The notes under the pieces: model-generated
What the model was told of the DNA's origin: nothing
The model's database searches: none
What the model saw: the letters and a program-made list of their open reading frames with translations, nothing else
Program-made: the position numbers and the translations under genes
Assembly: GCF_014196305.1 (NCBI RefSeq)
Contig: NZ_JACIDJ010000007.1
Coordinates: forward strand, 112,965-176,964
DNA length: 64,000 bases
Direction: 5' to 3'
From: Roseococcus suduntuyensis
GTDB lineage: Bacteria > Pseudomonadota > Alphaproteobacteria > Acetobacterales > Acetobacteraceae
Part shown: positions 59,498 to 64,000 of the stretch, piece by piece
Layout: each line of letters begins with the position of its first letter
How positions within the stretch are numbered: the stretch's first letter is position 1

Positions 59498-60366
59498 CCC
59501 GCGGCCCGTGCGCGGTGGCTCAAGGCCGCGATGCCGTCGAACAGGGCGGGCGAGCCCGGCACGAAGCCGTCGAGGCGCAAGGTGGCCAGGATGGCGCGCC
59601 CGTCTTCCGTGCCGGGCATGGTGAGAAGGGCGTGGCGGAGCGTCTCGCGCAGCGCCGGGTCCGCCCCGCGCGCGGTGGCGAAGGGAGGGAAGCCCATGGG
59701 GTCCGAGGCATGGACGATGCGCGTGGCGCCGACCAGCGCGGGCTCCAGCTCCGCCATCACATCCCAGACATAGCCATCCACTGAGCCCGATTGCGCGAGC
59801 CCTGCCGCGACGGCGCGAATGACGTTGCGGTGGCCATGGGTGAAGAGGCTGCGCGCGAAGAAGGCGCCGGGCGTCGTGCCCGCATCTGCCAGCATCGCGC
59901 TGGTGACGAGGAAGCCTGAATTGCTGTCAGGGTCGGAGAAGGCGTGGATGTCGCCGCGCAACTCGGCCAGCGTGGCGGCCGCGCGGTTGGCCCTTGTGAT
60001 GACATAGGAGCGGTAGAGCGGCGCGCCGCGATAGAGCGGCACGGCGAGGATGTCGAGCGCATCGCGGTGCTGGATGAAGGGGTAGCCGCAGATCCAGGCG
60101 GCATCGAGTTGACCCGCGACGAGCAGCGAGGTGACCTCGCGGTAGGTGCGGCGCTTGACCACTTGCACCGGCCGGCCGAGGCGCGCCGTGAGATGCCCCT
60201 CGATCTGGCGCACCAGCACGATGTCGGAGTCGAGGAAGACCGGCGTGAGCCCCAGCGTCACGATCGGCGTCGCCCGGGCCACTGGCGCGGCCAGCCCCGC
60301 GATGCCGAGCGCAAGCAGCGTGCGGCGCAATGGCTTCGGCGGAGCTTGGGGCCGCGCGGTGGGCAT
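59494..60366 (-). CDS. PhnD-like periplasmic binding protein of a three-component sensor (AioX-like)
   Basis: 290 aa. The ATG at 60366 begins a short leader with paired Arg (KPLRRTLLALGIAGLAAPVARA). PhnD-fold text: IVTLGLTPVFLDSDIVLVRQIEGHLTARLGRPVQVVKRRTYREVTSLLVAGQLDAAWICGYPFIQ. Cys93 in AWICGYP is the only cysteine; AioX arsenite sensors of this family also depend on a single Cys in this area. It is coupled to the kinase and regulator genes in the order X-S-R, without permease genes, so it is a sensor rather than a transporter subunit. The ligand is unknown. Confidence 0.85.
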   Translation of the reverse strand: MPTARPQAPPKPLRRTLLALGIAGLAAPVARATPIVTLGLTPVFLDSDIVLVRQIEGHLTARLGRPVQVVKRRTYREVTSLLVAGQLDAAWICGYPFIQHRDALDILAVPLYRGAPLYRSYVITRANRAAATLAELRGDIHAFSDPDSNSGFLVTSAMLADAGTTPGAFFARSLFTHGHRNVIRAVAAGLAQSGSVDGYVWDVMAELEPALVGATRIVHASDPMGFPPFATARGADPALRETLRHALLTMPGTEDGRAILATLRLDGFVPGSPALFDGIAALSHRARAAG

Positions 60367-60437
60367 TTGTGGTTGCTGTCCTCCGTCATCCGCCTCGGCG
60401 GATGACGAGGGAGCATCGCCGGAGCGACTACGCGGCG

Positions 60438-60798
60438 TCAATTCGCAGCGAAAGCGCCGAGGGCGGCCATGGTGAAGGGCTTCCCCCGCCAGTTCACCGA
60501 CGAGGCCCTTCGGCCGTTCGTGCTCGCGCCGCAGGTTGGAGAAGTCCACCGACACCATCATCGGATAGATCATCCGCCAGATCAGCACCGCGACCAGGAA
60601 GTTGATCGAGCCCTATTCGAACCCGGCGAACACGCGGAAAGCCCCCGGGAACAGACTGCCCAGCGCGAAGCTCGCCGCAATGCACAGGACGATCCAGAGG
60701 GAGAGATAGCGTTCGAAGGAAGACACAACGGCCAGGAGGTCAGGATTGGCAGGCGATCCGTGGATGAACGACGCCTCTCCATGAGTGGGGTTCACCAT
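60438..60798 (-). pseudogene. acr3: Broken ACR3-type arsenite efflux gene
   Basis: From the ATG at 60798 the frame reads SSFERYLSLWIVLCIAASFALGSLFPGAFRVFAGFE and then meets an in-frame TAG. It resumes in the same frame with SINFLVAVLIWRMIYPMMVSVDFSNLRREHERPKGL. After a one-base shift it continues VNWRGKPFTMAALGAF before a stop at 60438. This is the N-terminal third of an Acr3 As(III) permease; the rest is missing. At least one nonsense mutation, one frameshift and a deletion separate it from a working gene. Confidence 0.85.
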
Positions 60799-60842
60799 GC
60801 CGCTTTCGGCCTGGTGAACCAAGGCCGCGCGAGGCGGCAGTT

Positions 60843-62159
60843 TCAGCCGCAGCAGCCGCGCGGCGCGGGGGCGGTCGTCGCACCGCATTCGCCACGGGCG
60901 GGCGCGCGGTCCGTGGCGCAGACGCCAGTCTCGGGCAACACCAGTTCCACGCGCCGGGCAGCGACGGTGTCGCCGGCCAGGTGGGCGGCGATGGAGCGGA
61001 CCTGCTCATGGCCCGTCGCCAGCAGGAAGGTGGGCGCGCGGCCATAGCTCTTCATGCCGGCGATGTAGAAGCCTGCCTCCGGGTGGCGCAGCTCGGCCTC
61101 GCCATGGGGGCGGACCGTGCCGCAGGAGTGCAGGTTGGGATCGATCAGCGGCGCCAGCGCCGGCGTGGCCTCCACCGCTGGGTCCAGCGCCAAGCGGATC
61201 TCGCGCAGGAACCCGAGGTCGGGGCGGAAGCCGGTGGCGACGATCATGCGGTCAGCGCGAATGGTCACCGCGCGCGCCTCCTGCCGGCCGGTGATGGCAA
61301 GCGCGCCATCGGCCTCATCGATCCGGTCGATGAGGAAGGGTGCCAGGGCGGTGACGGCCCCCTCTTCCACCAGCGCCTGTGCCCTTGCGCCGAGTGCGCC
61401 GCGCTGGGCCAGGCCGTCACGCGCGCCGCCACCAAAGTTGATGGCGCCCAGCGGGCGGCGAAAGGCCCAGAGGATGCGCGTACCGGCTGCGGTCTTGGCA
61501 AGCTCCGCCAGATCCAGCACCGCGTTCATCGCCGAATGCCCGGCGCCGACGACGAGGGTCTCCCGCCCGGCATAGGCGGCACGCGCCTCGCCGAGGATGT
61601 CGGGAATGCCATAGGTGATGCGCGCCGTGTGCTGGGTCTCGCCGGGGGTGGGCAGGCCGTGGCTACCAGCGGGGTTGGGCGTGTGCCAGGTGCCGGAGCA
61701 GTCGATCACGGCATGGGCCTCAATGGCCTCGATCCCTTGTTCCGTCTGGACGTGCAGGATGAAGGGCGTGGCGTCGCGCGCGGCTCCGTCGCGCAGGCGA
61801 CCGAAGTCACGCCGCGCGACGCCCACGACCTTCGCTCCGGTGCGAATGCGGCCGCGCAGCGCCGCCGTGGCGGAGAGAGGGAGAAGGTAGCGGGCCAGAA
61901 GTTCCTGGCCGGTCGGAAACTGCGCGGGGTCGGGGGAGGACCAGCCCTCGGCCTCTAGGAGCGCGCGGGCGGCGGCATCGGTGTTGAACCCCCAGGGCGA
62001 GAACATCCGGACATGGCCCCAGGCGCGAACAGCGTGCCCGACCTCGGGGCCCGCCTCCAGGACGACTGGCTTCAGGCCGCGCGCGAGAAGCTGGGCAGCC
62101 GCGGCGAGTCCGATGGGGCCGGCGCCGATGATCGCGATAGGCAAGGTGTGGGACTGCAT
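60843..62159 (-). CDS. arsO: ArsO-like flavin-dependent monooxygenase
   Basis: 438 aa. The start at 62159 has AAAGGA 7 nt upstream; a start 14 codons earlier would overlap a dyad. Two Rossmann folds: FAD site IAIIGAGPIGLAAAAQLLARGLK and NADPH site ETLVVGAGHSAMNAVLDLA, with IVATGFRPDLGF late. The extreme C-terminus is Cys-rich (GECG...RGCCG). It is close to the flavoproteins of ars operons (ArsO group). Neighbours support an arsenic role: a PadR regulator upstream and a broken acr3 gene 44 bp downstream. The reaction is not established. Confidence 0.75.
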   Translation of the reverse strand: MQSHTLPIAIIGAGPIGLAAAAQLLARGLKPVVLEAGPEVGHAVRAWGHVRMFSPWGFNTDAAARALLEAEGWSSPDPAQFPTGQELLARYLLPLSATAALRGRIRTGAKVVGVARRDFGRLRDGAARDATPFILHVQTEQGIEAIEAHAVIDCSGTWHTPNPAGSHGLPTPGETQHTARITYGIPDILGEARAAYAGRETLVVGAGHSAMNAVLDLAELAKTAAGTRILWAFRRPLGAINFGGGARDGLAQRGALGARAQALVEEGAVTALAPFLIDRIDEADGALAITGRQEARAVTIRADRMIVATGFRPDLGFLREIRLALDPAVEATPALAPLIDPNLHSCGTVRPHGEAELRHPEAGFYIAGMKSYGRAPTFLLATGHEQVRSIAAHLAGDTVAARRVELVLPETGVCATDRAPARGECGATTAPAPRGCCG

Positions 62160-62172
62160 GACATGATCCTTT

Positions 62173-62193
62173 ATGCATTGATCATCAATGTAT
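62173..62193. promoter_or_regulatory. Candidate PadR operator before the flavoprotein gene
   Basis: Read on the minus strand it is ATACAT-N9-ATGCAT; its inner 15 bp (CATTGAT-C-ATCAATG) are a perfect dyad. It lies 14 bp before the flavoprotein start and matches the dyad before the PadR gene. Confidence 0.6.
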
Positions 62194-62216
62194 TTCGACA
62201 AAAGGATGTCGCGTGG

Positions 62217-62639
62217 CTATGCGTTGGCATTGTCCCGCCGAGCGCGCGCCTGGTCCGCCGCCGCGAATGCCCGGCCCGTGTCCTGCAAGGCCTCGGTGGC
62301 CTCCATCCAGGCGTCCAACGCGACGCGGAAAGCGGTGCGACCGGCATCCGTCAGAGCGTAGACGCGACGCTGCCGGCCGCTCACGACTTCCTCCGTTGCG
62401 GTCACGAAGCCGCCGGCTTCAAAGTCGCGGAGCACCGGGTAGATGGTGCCCTCCGTGGGAGAGCAGCAGCCCTTGGTGGTGCGCTCGACGAGGCGCGCGA
62501 TGTCGTAGCCGTGCATCGGTCCGTCATGCAGGACACGCAGGATAAAGAATTTGCTGAGGCCCATCTTGATCGTGCCGGCCCAGTAACCGCGGGAGGCGTA
62601 GTCGACGCGAGGGGCCGGGAGGGAGGAGGCGGGCTGCAT
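62217..62639 (-). CDS. PadR-family regulator with Cys-Cys pair, probable arsenic sensor
   Basis: 140 aa from the ATG at 62639; a GTG five codons upstream is possible. PadR winged-helix text: KMGLSKFFILRVLHDGPMHGYDIARLVERTT, SPTEGTIYPVLRDFEAGGFV, VSGRQRRVYALTDAGRTAF. Cys58-Cys59 sit right before SPTEGTIYPVL, next to the recognition helix, where a thiol-binding metalloid could release DNA. This subgroup is often found beside arsenic genes. Dyads of the form ATACAT-N9-ATGYAT precede this gene and the flavoprotein gene. Confidence 0.8.
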   Translation of the reverse strand: MQPASSLPAPRVDYASRGYWAGTIKMGLSKFFILRVLHDGPMHGYDIARLVERTTKGCCSPTEGTIYPVLRDFEAGGFVTATEEVVSGRQRRVYALTDAGRTAFRVALDAWMEATEALQDTGRAFAAADQARARRDNANA

Positions 62640-62665
62640 GTCCCGACAATGCACCCTGCACCCCG

Positions 62666-62686
62666 ATACATCAAGGGGTGATGTAT
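62666..62686. promoter_or_regulatory. Candidate PadR operator before its own gene
   Basis: ATACATCA-N5-TGATGTAT is a perfect 21-bp dyad, also written ATACAT-N9-ATGTAT. It ends 27 bp before the ATG at 62639. It shares half-sites and spacing with the dyad at 62173-62193, which suggests autoregulation. Confidence 0.65.
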
Positions 62687-62689
62687 GAG

Positions 62690-63032
62690 ATCAGAGCCAG
62701 GTCGAGTTACTGGGCTGATCAGTCTGCGTGCTGCCTCATTGTTCTCGTCCCATCCAAGGGCGTCCGGTCTGATGGCCGCGCCAGCTCGCCGAGGCTGTCC
62801 GGGGCGGTGATGGTGGAGGCGGAGAAGGGCCTGCTGGCGGCGATGCCGGCCGGCCGCGGCATTGCGGCGGCGCGTGGTGAGGCCGACCTGATCCCAGGGC
62901 GGCCGACCTTACAGCACGGCACCCCGGAAACCCATTATTCACCCGTTTCTGCGACACTGCCATTTCCCCGCGAGGCGACTTGTTGCGCGGCACAAATGAC
63001 CCGGCCTCGGGCCGCCACGGAGATGATGCGCG
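62690..63032. other. Gap between padR and cheZ
   Basis: No certain gene. A short plus-strand stretch (about 62805-62900) reads VEAEKGLLAAMPAGRGIAAARGEAD, vaguely like the helix-turn-helix tail of serine recombinases. The cheZ ribosome site (CGGAG) lies at the right edge. Confidence 0.3.
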
Positions 63033-63644
63033 ATGTCAGTGACGACCGATTCGACCGAGCAACTGCGCGACGCCGTGCGGGCGGAACTGCACCCGGCTTT
63101 GGCTGACCTGCACCGCTTCGTGGACCGGCGCATCGCGGAGTTGAGCGCGGAGCTGCATGCCAGCGTCGAAATCGCCGACATGGGCGAGGAGCAAATGAAA
63201 TCCGCACTGGCGCGCATCCACGACCAGATCGGACAGCTCGTCGCCGTGCCGGCGGCCGCCACGCGCAATAGCGGGCTGGAGCTGGAAGCGGTGGTGCAGG
63301 CCACCGAAGCCGCCGCCAACACCATCATGGAGGCGGCGGAGGCAATCCAGGCCTGGGTGGCCAGCGGCGCGCAGGACAAGGATGCGGTGGCCGCCATCGC
63401 CGCCCGCGTGAGTTCGATCTTCGAGGCCTGCACCTTCCAGGATGTGACCGGCCAACGCATCCGGCGCGCGATACAGCACCTCCAGCAGGTCGAGAACATG
63501 CTGGAGACGATGATCCCGGCGGGCAGCCGCCCCGAGGGGCCGCGCGAACAGGTTGAGGTGAAGACCGCCATGCGCACCGTGGAGTCCCCGGCAGGCGGGG
63601 ATATCGACCAGGCCGCGATCGACGCCCTGCTCAACGACTTCTGA
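63033..63644 (+). CDS. cheZ: Protein phosphatase CheZ
   Basis: 203 aa. Long helices form the four-helix bundle; the catalytic motif is ACTFQDVTGQRIRR, with the Asp and Gln used to dephosphorylate CheY-P. The C-terminal tail DIDQAAIDALLNDF matches the amphipathic CheY-docking peptide. It is an orphan: no cheY or other chemotaxis gene adjoins it. CGGAG precedes the ATG. Confidence 0.85.
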   Translation: MSVTTDSTEQLRDAVRAELHPALADLHRFVDRRIAELSAELHASVEIADMGEEQMKSALARIHDQIGQLVAVPAAATRNSGLELEAVVQATEAAANTIMEAAEAIQAWVASGAQDKDAVAAIAARVSSIFEACTFQDVTGQRIRRAIQHLQQVENMLETMIPAGSRPEGPREQVEVKTAMRTVESPAGGDIDQAAIDALLNDF

Positions 63645-63665
63645 GCGACCCCACCGGAAGCCCCG

Positions 63666-63850
63666 GCGCCGCAAGGCGGAAACCGACGCTGCTGCCGCCG
63701 GAGGTGGTCACCGCCACATGGCGGGGCCAAGCCCGCACGCCTGGCCGGGTTGCAGGAGGCGTTTCGGGCGCTGGTGTCGCGTGTGGAGGTCCATGCGGAC
63801 CGGATCGAGCTTGTGGGCGAGCAGAGGGCTGGCGGCTGGGTCCAGAACGC
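63666..63850 (+). pseudogene. Possible second serine-recombinase tail
   Basis: Without a start codon the stretch reads ARLAGLQEAFRALVSRVEVHADRIELVGEQ, similar to the recombinase ending ...LxxLVxRVxVxPDRIEIxL. The upstream half fits a different frame (LLPPEVVTATWRGQAR), so a frameshift is implied. The match is by eye and short. It lies beside the initiator tRNA gene. Confidence 0.3.
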
Positions 63851-63886
63851 CGAAAGCCCCTCTGGCATGGGCCGGAGGGGCTTTCG
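63851..63886. terminator. Strong hairpin before the initiator tRNA gene
   Basis: A perfect 12-bp stem CGAAAGCCCCTC / GAGGGGCTTTCG with a 12-nt loop. It starts 20 nt downstream of the minus-strand tRNA gene end and about 200 nt after cheZ, so it may end both transcripts. Confidence 0.65.
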
Positions 63887-63905
63887 GTTCTGTGTTCGGT
63901 CAAAG

Positions 63906-63982
<77 letters not shown>

Positions 63983-64000
63983 TGGGTGTGATGTAGGGAT

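Noticed and set aside
60469..61047. A 192-codon plus-strand frame over the acr3 remnant and the flavoprotein 3' end
   Set aside because: Arg/His/Gln-rich shadow; the opposite strand carries recognisable Acr3 and flavoprotein text.

Overview
The window is very GC-rich and densely coded. Gene content points to an alphaproteobacterium of the Acetobacteraceae/Rhodospirillales type (Roseomonas-like). Pointers are solitary Bug/TctC and DctP solute-binding proteins, an F1 ATP synthase operon (atpHAGDC) without F0 genes, bactofilin, a CheB-CheR-HWE kinase fusion, many ATGA/GTGA start-stop overlaps and frequent GTG/TTG starts. The lineage is inferred from gene families; no 16S gene is present.

1-13 kb: a truncated AapJ-like amino-acid binding protein; two tandem DUF4189 secreted proteins; an orphan TRAP DctP protein; a 3-hydroxyisobutyryl-CoA hydrolase; an exported Mn/Fe superoxide dismutase; an acyl-CoA ligase coupled to a membrane LRR protein; a NIPSNAP protein; and a peptide-binding protein / M20 amidohydrolase / beta-hydroxyacid dehydrogenase cluster. 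13-25.7 kb: a 1041-residue CheB-CheR-PAS-HWE kinase; a second acyl-CoA ligase; a 53-bp tandem repeat; a Bug protein; an XRE regulator facing a membrane protein across a perfect dyad; an adenosine-kinase operon; bactofilin with a lipoprotein that may start at CTG; an AEC carrier; a GGDEF diguanylate cyclase; and a large palindrome. 25.9-38.9 kb: a small orphan protein, EcsC and TPR proteins, a CPA2 antiporter, GH10 xylanase, a ferritin-like protein, atpHAGDC, obgE, rpmA-rplU and tRNA-Ser(CGA). 39.2-54.3 kb: transporters, namely a phnDCEE-type cassette, an Fe(III)-type ABC cassette, a Bug protein with a phosphotriesterase-like hydrolase, and an AcrAB-type RND pump with its TetR regulator.

54.3-64 kb is the most unusual part. 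A sulfite-oxidase-fold molybdoenzyme and a c-type cytochrome lie downstream of a binding protein / histidine kinase / NtrC-type regulator set arranged like AioXSR. A perfect -24/-12 sigma-54 promoter lies in front of the molybdoenzyme gene, with two matching 19-bp dyads 31 bp apart upstream of it. Next to this is an arsenic-type cluster: a PadR regulator with a Cys-Cys pair, an ArsO-like flavoprotein and a broken acr3 gene. Two 21-bp dyads of the form ATACAT-N9-ATGYAT precede the PadR and flavoprotein genes. Possible serine-recombinase tails lie at both ends of the segment, which closes with an orphan CheZ gene and an initiator tRNA gene.
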